Source: Treponema sp. (GTDB lineage Bacteria > Spirochaetota > Spirochaetia > Treponematales > Treponemataceae). Taken from it: a stretch of 64,000 nt of DNA. Made by a program: the position numbers and the translations under genes. The stretch is taken from contig JAFUDX010000025.1 of the NCBI GenBank assembly GCA_017464425.1, positions 186,001-250,000 on the forward strand, given 5' to 3'. The notes beneath the pieces are model-generated. The model had not been told where the DNA came from, did not search any database, and saw only the letters and a program-made list of their open reading frames with translations. Of this stretch, positions 54,953 to 62,820 are shown in pieces (position 1 is the first letter of the stretch; every line of letters begins with the position of its first letter).

Positions 54953-56662
54953 ACTTTGATTATCGGCAACATACAACGCGCCCTGAATTCCTCCTCGGAG
55001 AACGGCTTGCCAAAAACGCTTTCCGTCGAGTTCGGCGTGGGTCGGGCAAAGTGCGTCGAATTGTTCGAGCGTTTTCCGCAACGTGCGGTGATTCCAGTCC
55101 TTCAGAGAATCGGCGAGCGGTATCAAAGTTTCGGGAAGATAGTCGATTGTCTTGGCGTTTTCGGGGATTTTAGTGCCCTCGCCCACCGTAAGCGAATTTG
55201 CGTTCTTTGGCGCGAAAGTGAACGCCGAGGGCGGGAATCCTTCTTCATCGATTTCGCACGAGCCAGAAAGGAATTTTTCGGTTTCTGCGTTGTTCGGCTC
55301 TAGGCGGAGCGTGATTGAGGAAACGGCTTCTTCGGCGGATTTATATGCCTGCTCGTGATTTATGCCGACTGCGATGATGTTCCCGCATTTTTCGACATTG
55401 TTCCGAGGGAATTCAACTTTGTCGCCCTCTTTTGCTCGGGGAAGCACATCGCGCATGCCGTAGATTTGCTTGACTTCATCAAGACCGTAGATTTTTGCGA
55501 CTGTTCCGGGGATTGAAAGCCATGCCCGTTCTGCGCTCACCAGCGTGTTCGTAATTTCATACAACTCGAAGGGCTGTGTCTTTCCTTTGACGCTCTCATG
55601 CGGCTGCCACGGAAGCGAGACACGGTTTGAAAGCAGGTAATCGGGTTCTTTTCCCACGGCGATTTTGAGGGCTTCTTCAGTGAGGTTCATGCCGCTCGCA
55701 TACGGAAAAGTCCAGCCCGACATGTAGCCGCCTGAAAGACGAGCCGCGATTTCTCCAATCATCGGACCGTTTTTTGTGTATTTGATGTCAGCCTTTGCCA
55801 CTCCGCAGGTCAAGCCCAACGCTTTGATTCCGAGCGCGAATGTGGCGATGAGTTCATTTTTGATTTTTGGCTCACACTTTGAAGGGAGTGAGTGCCCCAT
55901 CTCGATGAAATACGGCGGATAAAAGATGTGTCTGTCGGCAAAGCCCGTAATCGTGAGCGTGCCGTTATAGACGACTGAATCGATTGAAAACTCCGCGCCT
56001 TCCATGTAGTCCTCGAAGATTGCGCGGTGCGTGCGGGAATTTTCGATTGCGTGCGTAACGGCGGGGGCAAGTTCGCCTTCGGTGCGGATTAAGCGGCAAC
56101 CGCGCCCGCCCATGTTGTCGCAGGGTTTTACGACTTTAGGGTAATCCACAGATTTGCACAGATTTGCACAGATTTTGGAAGATTCGTCATTCTGAGTTCG
56201 ACCGCTTTCGTTGTTGCGGTCGCTTTGTCTCAGAATCTCGTTTTTTTTAGATTCCGAACTAAATTCGGAATGACAAGATTCGTCTAGTTCTTGGAATTTG
56301 GGGGATGGCACTCCGGCTTTTTCAAAACAGGCGCGCATTCGCACTTTGTCGCTTGCGTTCAATGCGGCTTCAAAACTGTGTGCGGGAAGACCGAGATTCT
56401 CGGCGACGAATGAAACGCTCGCGGAAAAATCGGTGCCGGCGGTGAAAACGCCTTTTAAGTCGCCTTTTTTGTTCAATTTTTTTGCGAGTTCTAAGAGACT
56501 TTCTCGGTCTTTTAAGTCAACGGGGTAAAATTCATCGGCCATGGGCACGGCGACGGCATTTTTGTTCGCGTCTACGACGATTGCTTTAAAGCCGAGATGC
56601 TTTGCGGCGAGAATGGCGGGCTTTTGCATGAGACCCGCGCCCAAAATCAAGATTTTATTCAT
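54950..56662 (-). CDS. ATP-grasp enzyme (carboligase type) carrying a repeat-derived insertion
   Basis: 570 residues from ATG 56662 (GGAA upstream); an in-frame TTG at 56674 is less likely. The N-terminal Rossmann-like part starts ILILGAGLMQKPAI. The ATP-grasp fold has VVKPCDNMGGRGCR, FEDYMEGAEFSID and MIGEIAARLSGGYMSG with metal ligands, as in PurK/carboxylate-amine ligases. The substrate is unknown. Between residues ~130 and ~172 there is a 43-residue stretch, rich in Ser, Glu and Asn, that is encoded by palindromic and CACAGATT repeats (56147-56285). It sits where related enzymes have a short loop after GVPSPKF. The frame is kept. Confidence 0.82.
   Translation of the reverse strand: MNKILILGAGLMQKPAILAAKHLGFKAIVVDANKNAVAVPMADEFYPVDLKDRESLLELAKKLNKKGDLKGVFTAGTDFSASVSFVAENLGLPAHSFEAALNASDKVRMRACFEKAGVPSPKFQELDESCHSEFSSESKKNEILRQSDRNNESGRTQNDESSKICANLCKSVDYPKVVKPCDNMGGRGCRLIRTEGELAPAVTHAIENSRTHRAIFEDYMEGAEFSIDSVVYNGTLTITGFADRHIFYPPYFIEMGHSLPSKCEPKIKNELIATFALGIKALGLTCGVAKADIKYTKNGPMIGEIAARLSGGYMSGWTFPYASGMNLTEEALKIAVGKEPDYLLSNRVSLPWQPHESVKGKTQPFELYEITNTLVSAERAWLSIPGTVAKIYGLDEVKQIYGMRDVLPRAKEGDKVEFPRNNVEKCGNIIAVGINHEQAYKSAEEAVSSITLRLEPNNAETEKFLSGSCEIDEEGFPPSAFTFAPKNANSLTVGEGTKIPENAKTIDYLPETLIPLADSLKDWNHRTLRKTLEQFDALCPTHAELDGKRFWQAVLRGGIQGALYVADNQS
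56147..56285. repeat. Repeat block inserted in frame in the ATP-grasp gene
   Basis: Three tandem 10-bp units CACAGATTTG (56147-56176) are followed by a nested palindrome: ATTCTGAG (56189-56196) with CTCAGAAT (56229-56236), enclosing GACCGC (56200-56205) with GCGGTC (56216-56221). ATTCCGAA-N5-TTCGGAAT (56251-56271) follows. The last palindrome also occurs before clpP (2502-2522), and the first unit type also after clpX (4438-4498). Confidence 0.85.
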
Positions 56663-56732
56663 GTGTATTTCCAAATTTTTCTTTAGTGTAGTATATTTTT
56701 AGCACAAAATAAAGTGTCGATTCTATCATTTT

Positions 56733-58013
56733 TTACACATCGGACATGCGCAAAAAAAGAGGCAAGAATTTTTCAAGCACGGCTTTTCCTTCGTTGCTTT
56801 CAGCGGAAAAACCTGTTTTTAATAGAAGAAGCTGCGTAAAAATCTCCTTATCATCAAGATTTTTTATTTCAGTACTGTCAAACTGCGCATATTCAGAACT
56901 GATAGAAAAATAATGCTCTGCATCCATGACCTTCCAGCTCACGACGCTCATATTTTTGGGAAGCGAGCGAATGGTATCTGACAAATACTCTTGGGCATTC
57001 ACGCCAATTTCCCGTTTATAGCACAATTCAATATACAGCGGAGATTTTTCATCTAAGGTTTCGAGCTGTTCTTTTATCTGCGAGAGCGTGCCTGAAATCC
57101 GTTTGTAGCGGAATGTTTTTGGAGTCTCACATGTTTCGACTTCAATTGCGAATTTTTTTCCTTTTTGGCGTTCGCCCGTTTTTACGACATGAACAAAATG
57201 AGGACGCTCTGCTTCGTCAAAGCCCATCACAAACGGCGAGCCTGAATAGCAGACGCGGGGATTTTTTGCAACGGTCGTAGAATAATGAACATGACCGAGC
57301 GCGACATAATCAACATCAGGAAAAACAGAAGGCGGAACATTTCCGAGCGTGCCGAGCACATCAAGCACTTTCATGCCGTCATCGCTTTTTTCGTTGGATT
57401 TTTTTTGAGAAAGACGACCCTCTAAATCGGCGGCATACAAGTGACCAGTCGCAATCACGGGAAGAGGGCGTCCAGCACGCAGTTTTTCGGCTTCGGAAAA
57501 GACCAGCGCGTACAGTTTTTTGTAGGCCAGTGCATACAAATCACAATCGCTGGCAGTTTCAGACGAATCAGCAATAAGATTTCGCAGTTCAACTTCCCGC
57601 ACAAAGGGAACAGCCATGCAAATTCCACAGACTGCGCCAGAAGCATCCGTCAGTTCAAAACACAAGTCTGCATACGAAGTATTGTTTATGGAGCCAACGA
57701 CATGAATATGCAGGACATCGAGCAACTCTTTTGCACTGTCAAGCATGGCGGCAGAATCATGATTACCGGCAATCACAATCACATTCTTGCAACACGAATC
57801 AACCAGAGATGCCAAAAATGAATAATACAATTTTCTTGCTTCAATGCTCGGATTCGTTGTATCAAAAACATCGCCTGCAATCACAAGGGCTTCGGCATTT
57901 TTTTTGACGATACAGTCTTTTAAAAAGCGCAAAAACGCCCGTGCCTCTTCGCCCCTGTCGATTTCATGCATTTGATTTCCCAAATGCCAGTCAGCGGTAT
58001 GTATGAAGGTCAT
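56733..58013 (-). CDS. sbcD: Exonuclease SbcD (Mre11-like) subunit
   Basis: Manganese nuclease subunit that with SbcC opens hairpins and processes double-strand ends. The 426 residues carry the metallophosphoesterase motifs DWHLGN, AGDVFD, AGNHD, TGHLYAAD and ALGHVH. The C-terminal capping domain is present. The usual downstream partner sbcC is absent here; the next gene on this strand is the ATP-grasp gene. It lies 3 bp after the TPR-NHL-VWA gene and probably shares its transcript. Confidence 0.93.
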   Translation of the reverse strand: MTFIHTADWHLGNQMHEIDRGEEARAFLRFLKDCIVKKNAEALVIAGDVFDTTNPSIEARKLYYSFLASLVDSCCKNVIVIAGNHDSAAMLDSAKELLDVLHIHVVGSINNTSYADLCFELTDASGAVCGICMAVPFVREVELRNLIADSSETASDCDLYALAYKKLYALVFSEAEKLRAGRPLPVIATGHLYAADLEGRLSQKKSNEKSDDGMKVLDVLGTLGNVPPSVFPDVDYVALGHVHYSTTVAKNPRVCYSGSPFVMGFDEAERPHFVHVVKTGERQKGKKFAIEVETCETPKTFRYKRISGTLSQIKEQLETLDEKSPLYIELCYKREIGVNAQEYLSDTIRSLPKNMSVVSWKVMDAEHYFSISSEYAQFDSTEIKNLDDKEIFTQLLLLKTGFSAESNEGKAVLEKFLPLFLRMSDV

Positions 58014-58016
58014 ATG

Positions 58017-60107
58017 TTACTGAAGAGGAGCAAAATAGCCCGTTTCATCACGCCCACTGCGATTCATGATGAACGCCTCGACTTCAACGGGAAGGAATTT
58101 CTGCCCAAAATCAGTCTGCAAAGCCGAATCATACGAAAGCAGATACACGCCTGACGGAATATCAATGATGTCAGCAACGATTCCAGACAAACCTTCATCA
58201 CGATACACATAGTATTCACCGCCTTCGGTGTAATCGCAGATAAAGTTAAGCTCGTCGGACGCACTTCCCTTGTCAAGCAAAAGATTTACGAAACTAATGG
58301 AATTGTTATTGAGGTATGCCGTTAAATCAGAAAGCGAGTATTTCGAGAACGCATTCTGCGTGACTTTTCCGTCTCCAATATACATGATGGCAGATTTTTT
58401 TTCTGCGTTGATAAGATTGTTCGCGCACATTCGCACGGCAACATCAAGCGATACGACCTGCGAGACAGGATTTTTAAGATTCTGAGCCCTGAATTTAAAT
58501 GCGTCAGAAGGATTTCCTTCAAATTCGATGAGCGGAACAGTGCCAGCCGAAACGATTCTGAGAGTGCCTTTTCCTTGCATTGACGCAGCAATTTCCTTGA
58601 CGGCACTTTCGAGTGATTCATCATAGCGGGAAGAAGAAAGCGAACGGTCAATCAAAAGCGTGATGTCAGCAGTTTCATTTGCGTAAGCCGCACCTTCGAG
58701 TTTGTAATTTGCGACAGAGGCTTTATTTTCAGTGATAAGGAAATTGTTTTCTTTTAGACCGACCACGCTCTGACGCGAGCGGTTTTCGACTTTGACTTCA
58801 AGCGTGACGCGCGGGAAAGAATCAGAAATAACGCGCTCAATCTGAACGAAAAGCCCGCCAACAACTTCAGCAAGCTTTGACATGACGAAGACTTCATTTG
58901 AGGTAAAATCAGTCGCCAAAAGATTTCCGTTGATATCAGGAACGGCACTCGTAAGGCGGGAAGGCGCATTCCCCGAAGAAAGATTTTCAAAGAGTGAACC
59001 CGTGTCCGTATCAATTGAATAGACTTTGTTTTTGTCGCAGATGACAAGGTATCGCCCCCAGCGTTTCATTGACTCTGGCTTTTTAAAAGTTTTGTTTTTG
59101 CACAAGAGGCCGAGATAATTGCCTGAAACATCAAAGCGATACACCGCCCCTGTAAGACAATCAGCCACAAAAACAATATTTTCATAAATTGCGATTCCCG
59201 TGGGACCTTTAAGCCCCGCAAAATCATTTGACTTTCTGCCAAAGAAGAACAGCGGATTTCCTTCTGCATCAAACACATCGATTCGGGCATTTCCGAAGTC
59301 GCTCACATAGATGTTCCCGTCGGCATCTTCCGCCAAATACTGAGGTCCGACCACCCCGCCGACCTTTGAGCCCTTTTCGCCGAATGACTTGATGAACGCG
59401 CCTTTTGGTGTGAACATGCTGATTCGGTCGCCCGCAAATTCACTCACGAGCAAATTGCCGTTGTGAAGGCGAATCAAATCCATCGGGCGGTCAAAGCCGT
59501 TAAAGTAGCCGCCGTTTCGGTCAATGATAAGGCCGTTCATGTCCATTTTTAAAAGCTCGTTTGAGCCGTACGAAAGAATCCACATTGAGCCGTCATTGTT
59601 CGGCAACACAGAGACAGGCTGGCTGAACACGAGTTTGCCCTCGTCATTTTTGCCGTTGTAGCTGCCCGATTCCGTGTAGCGCACGGGCTTATCGATTGCC
59701 CCGCCCGCAAGCAAGCGACGGTCGCGCACGATTTCGATTCGGTTCTGCAGCAAAAGACCGCCGTAGCCTTCATTTGCCGCGTACGACCAATGCTCCAACG
59801 CCGCGCCCTCAACGCCTGAGCGGTAATATGCCTTTCCGAGCCAGTCAAGGATAATGTTCTCGCCGGGAAGATAGGAAAGAGCCTTCTCAAACTGCAAAAT
59901 GGCATCGTTAAACGAGCCGCGATAATACGCCTGAACGCCACGACGGAATTCCTGTTCGGCAAGCCCCGAAGAAGCAGAACGCGCACCGATTGAAGAGCGT
60001 GCATTTGCCTCCTCGCTTTTGAACGCCCCACTCTGCTGGGAGAAAGATAATCCCGCAAGAGAAATGAGAAAAACCGTCAGTAGAATCTTCTTTTTTTCAA
60101 TTTTCAT
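58017..60107 (-). CDS. Exported TPR / NHL-propeller / von Willebrand A-like protein
   Basis: 696 residues with a signal peptide (1-23). TPR-like helices (about 48-130) contain AYYRGSFNDAILQFEKAL. An NHL-type propeller (about 165-415) has repeated units such as GFDRPMDLIRLHNGNLLVSE, GPQYLAEDADGNIYVSDFG and GPTGIAIYENIVFVAD. A VWA-like domain (about 480-650) has DITLLIDRSLSSSRY in place of the DxSxS metal site. It probably scaffolds an envelope complex; the partner is unknown. Its start lies in an A/T repeat. sbcD follows after 3 bp. Confidence 0.8.
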   Translation of the reverse strand: MKIEKKKILLTVFLISLAGLSFSQQSGAFKSEEANARSSIGARSASSGLAEQEFRRGVQAYYRGSFNDAILQFEKALSYLPGENIILDWLGKAYYRSGVEGAALEHWSYAANEGYGGLLLQNRIEIVRDRRLLAGGAIDKPVRYTESGSYNGKNDEGKLVFSQPVSVLPNNDGSMWILSYGSNELLKMDMNGLIIDRNGGYFNGFDRPMDLIRLHNGNLLVSEFAGDRISMFTPKGAFIKSFGEKGSKVGGVVGPQYLAEDADGNIYVSDFGNARIDVFDAEGNPLFFFGRKSNDFAGLKGPTGIAIYENIVFVADCLTGAVYRFDVSGNYLGLLCKNKTFKKPESMKRWGRYLVICDKNKVYSIDTDTGSLFENLSSGNAPSRLTSAVPDINGNLLATDFTSNEVFVMSKLAEVVGGLFVQIERVISDSFPRVTLEVKVENRSRQSVVGLKENNFLITENKASVANYKLEGAAYANETADITLLIDRSLSSSRYDESLESAVKEIAASMQGKGTLRIVSAGTVPLIEFEGNPSDAFKFRAQNLKNPVSQVVSLDVAVRMCANNLINAEKKSAIMYIGDGKVTQNAFSKYSLSDLTAYLNNNSISFVNLLLDKGSASDELNFICDYTEGGEYYVYRDEGLSGIVADIIDIPSGVYLLSYDSALQTDFGQKFLPVEVEAFIMNRSGRDETGYFAPLQ

Positions 60108-60124
60108 TTTTTATTTTTCCATTT

Positions 60125-60799
60125 TCAGTTTTCATGCGCTATACGCAAATGCTCCGCAATCTCTTCGTTGTTCGGAAGTTTTTCCTGAGCTTGATCGAGA
60201 TATTTGAACGCATCATCCATGAGACCGAGTTTGAGATAAATCCAGCCCACGCTGTCCATACAGGCGGCTGAATCAGGGTGCTTGCTCAACGCTTTTTTGC
60301 AGTAAGAAAGAGCCTTCGTTAAATCGCGGTTCTCGCATGCCAAGACATAGCCCATGCCGTTGAGCGCGGTGGCATTTTCCGGCTCAATCTCAATCGCCTT
60401 TTTGTAAAAATCAAGGGAACGCTCCACATCGTCCTGCTTCCATGCGACATACGCAAGCGAAGAATACACCGATGCCAGGCGATAATTTGACTCAAGCAGT
60501 TTGTTTAATTCAAATTCCGCCAGTTTTTTGCGCCCGCTGTTTGCATAAATGACGGCGAGCACATAGCGGCACTGCAAAACGCGGTCAAGTTCCGCACCGC
60601 CTGTAACCACCTGCTCCAAATACAAAAGCGCATCATCGTAGCGTTCCAACTTCGCGTAGCAAAGCCCCAGATAATACGCAAGATTCATGTTGTCGATTTG
60701 CTCAGCGGAATCTTCCGGCAAAGAAAGGAAAAACGCAAGGGCAGCCGAATAATCGCCCTTGTGATACAGAGAAATACCATTTTGAAGAATATCAGCCAT
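60125..60799 (-). CDS. TPR protein
   Basis: 224 residues made of about six tetratricopeptide repeats with typical spacing (NLAYYLGLCYAKLERYDDAL, YSSLAYVAWKQDDVERSLDF, NGMGYVLACENRDLTKALSY). There is no signal peptide, so it is likely cytoplasmic. A run of seven Gs acts as the ribosome-binding site before ATG 60799. It is placed between surE and the NHL-VWA gene, 17 bp from the latter. The binding partner is unknown. Confidence 0.85.
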   Translation of the reverse strand: MADILQNGISLYHKGDYSAALAFFLSLPEDSAEQIDNMNLAYYLGLCYAKLERYDDALLYLEQVVTGGAELDRVLQCRYVLAVIYANSGRKKLAEFELNKLLESNYRLASVYSSLAYVAWKQDDVERSLDFYKKAIEIEPENATALNGMGYVLACENRDLTKALSYCKKALSKHPDSAACMDSVGWIYLKLGLMDDAFKYLDQAQEKLPNNEEIAEHLRIAHEN

Positions 60800-60821
60800 A
60801 TGCCCCCCCGCTCATAACTGA

Positions 60822-61586
60822 TTAAAACGTAAAATTTGCACCGCCGTTCATTTTTTTGAGCACTGGCTCTGCGTAAATCAGAGAGACTGCGATTTTGCCG
60901 CTTCTGGCAATGTTATAGTCGCAATCACTTTCACCAGTAACTGAAATTTTATCAGTCGTGCAAAAACCTGTCAATTCAGGTTCTTCGCCCTCAAACTCCA
61001 CCCTGTCGCCATAATCACGAACGCACCCTGAAGCAAAAACGGCCTCTGTATATGTATCGGCCGATGTGGCGTTGAGACTTACAAAAACTTCCCCCGTACA
61101 GAGAGAAATGAGCGCATCAAGGTTTTTTGCCGTAAAATCCGCAAGCGGCTTGAAGTTGTAGCCGTTGCGCGCATAATCAAAGAATTCCGACTCAAGGCTT
61201 ACGGCGATTCCTGGCACTCCCATAAGAACGGCCTGACGGGCAGCCGCACAAGTACCAGAATAGATGACATCAGTTCCCATGTTTGGTCCCGCATTGATTC
61301 CAGAAACAACCGCATCAAACCTACAGCCAAAAAGCGGCGAAGTGAGCGCGGAAATCACGCAGTCAGCAGGCATTCCTGAGCAAGAATAGACACCATCGCC
61401 ATGTCTGTGGTATGAGACACGCCGATCCATCGTAATTTTGCTTGAGACTGCGGAACGATTTGAGTCAGGGGCAAGGATGTAAACATCACACACCGTTTTG
61501 AGCGATTCGACGAGCACCCGTAAGCCTTCCCCGTCAATTCCATCGTCATTCGTGACAAGAATTTTTTTACGAAGCAAATCAGACAA
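60822..61586 (-). CDS. surE: 5'-nucleotidase SurE
   Basis: Metal-dependent nucleotidase acting on NMPs and short polyphosphates. The 254 residues have ILVTNDDGIDGEGL (metal Asp pair), APDSNRSAVSSKIT (phosphate loop and Ser/Asn), and VVSGINAGPNMGTDVIYSGT. The start is TTG 61586 with GGGAG 8 nt upstream; it overlaps the galactokinase-like stop by 8 bp. The C-terminal ~50 residues are typical of the family. Confidence 0.94.
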   Translation of the reverse strand: MSDLLRKKILVTNDDGIDGEGLRVLVESLKTVCDVYILAPDSNRSAVSSKITMDRRVSYHRHGDGVYSCSGMPADCVISALTSPLFGCRFDAVVSGINAGPNMGTDVIYSGTCAAARQAVLMGVPGIAVSLESEFFDYARNGYNFKPLADFTAKNLDALISLCTGEVFVSLNATSADTYTEAVFASGCVRDYGDRVEFEGEEPELTGFCTTDKISVTGESDCDYNIARSGKIAVSLIYAEPVLKKMNGGANFTF

Positions 61587-62754
61587 TGTGAACTCCCTGA
61601 GCAGGCTCTACCACATAGCTTGATGTTTTGAAGCCGAAAATTTTGGTGAATTCGGAAAGCTTTTTGTTGAATTCTTTGACATCTTTATCATCAAGAATGG
61701 CATACAGGCAGCGACCGAATCCCTTTCCCGTGATTCTGCCACAATTGAACGGATTACGCGAATCATCGTTATTCGGATTGATTTCTGCAAGCCGCTTTAA
61801 AATCCAATCGATTTCCGGGCAGGAAATTTCGTATTCACCACGCATATTCTCGTGGCTGTGGTTGACGGCGCGCGCAAAAGAGCCGAACGCATGCTTTTCA
61901 AGACCGTCCCACGCGTCAAGAACGAACTGATGCTCCATGATGATGCTGTGCAGTTTTTTATGAATCATCTCAGGCGCGATAGAAAGGACGAGATTGACTT
62001 CGTGCGGGTTTTCTTCGTATCGCCAGCCGCCACGCACATAGGATTTGCGGTCTTTGAGCTCACCGATGAGAAGCGCATATTCTGCCTCGCGAATAATATC
62101 TTCGTTCCAAATGCTGACACGCGGGACCTTTGCGTCGACAAGGATAATCCGTTTTTCTGGATAATCGAATGGAAGAAGCACATGGGATTTTGCGGCATGA
62201 TCCGTAAGCACCAGCGATTTTTCGTCTGAATGGATTGCAGTAAGAATGTCAGCGATGTAATTGGTAGAATTGAGAAATTTTATGTTCCCCCGCGAGATTA
62301 CCTGCAGAATCTGTGACTCATCGCACTTAAAATTGTGGATTTCGCGAATTGCATACGCCGCCCCGACTTTGATGGCGGTGTTTATGCCAAAGCCTGCGGA
62401 GGGAAGGATTTCGGAATAGATGGTAAAATTAAGGCCTTTGACATCATACCCACCCGAAGTGAAGCCATAAATCATCGCCTTGATGGAATTTGCCCATCGG
62501 TCTTCCTTGCGGAGCTTCATTGATGCCATTGAAATCTTTTTGCGGTCTTTAAGCTGCGGGAAATAAAAATGAAAGACACCCTCACTGTTGAAAGAGACTG
62601 CGACATACACGGGGAGATTGACTCCCATAGAAAGCGTTTTGTCGCGGAAAAACCAAGAATGTTCCCCAATCAAATGAAACCGACCCGGCGTGCATACGAC
62701 AACGCTTGGGTTCTCACCATACTCAGACTTATGAATATCTTTTACAAGATCCAT
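61579..62754 (-). CDS. GHMP-family galactokinase-like protein with altered motifs
   Basis: 391 residues from ATG 62754 (GGGGG upstream; an in-frame GTG at 62766 is possible). Motif 1 reads PGRFHLIGEHSWFF where galactokinases have PGRVNLIGEHTDY. Motif 2, normally a Gly/Ser-rich ATP loop with SSSA, reads LPSAGFGINTAIKVG and lacks the serine run. Motif 3 is GRITGKGFGRCLYA. The fold is therefore clear but the substrate and activity are doubtful; the sugar-binding Asp of motif 1 is missing. It is divergent from lnt and overlaps surE. Confidence 0.8.
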   Translation of the reverse strand: MDLVKDIHKSEYGENPSVVVCTPGRFHLIGEHSWFFRDKTLSMGVNLPVYVAVSFNSEGVFHFYFPQLKDRKKISMASMKLRKEDRWANSIKAMIYGFTSGGYDVKGLNFTIYSEILPSAGFGINTAIKVGAAYAIREIHNFKCDESQILQVISRGNIKFLNSTNYIADILTAIHSDEKSLVLTDHAAKSHVLLPFDYPEKRIILVDAKVPRVSIWNEDIIREAEYALLIGELKDRKSYVRGGWRYEENPHEVNLVLSIAPEMIHKKLHSIIMEHQFVLDAWDGLEKHAFGSFARAVNHSHENMRGEYEISCPEIDWILKRLAEINPNNDDSRNPFNCGRITGKGFGRCLYAILDDKDVKEFNKKLSEFTKIFGFKTSSYVVEPAQGVHIV

Positions 62755-62803
62755 AGTATCCCCCACCGAACATTTTTTATAATTGCTTTTTTAAATGCAA
62801 CTT

Positions 62804-62811
62804 TATAGAAT
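62804..62811 (+). promoter_or_regulatory. -10 region of lnt
   Basis: TAGAAT (62806-62811, overlapping TATAGA at 62804) ends 9 nt before the ATG; no Shine-Dalgarno sequence is seen. A leader of only a few nucleotides is expected. Confidence 0.45.
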
Positions 62812-62820
62812 AATAACATA

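Noticed and set aside
56147..56285. Insertion in the ATP-grasp gene as an intein or group I intron
   Set aside because: It is only 129 bp, lacks intein splice residues and homing endonuclease, and is composed of palindromic repeats found elsewhere.
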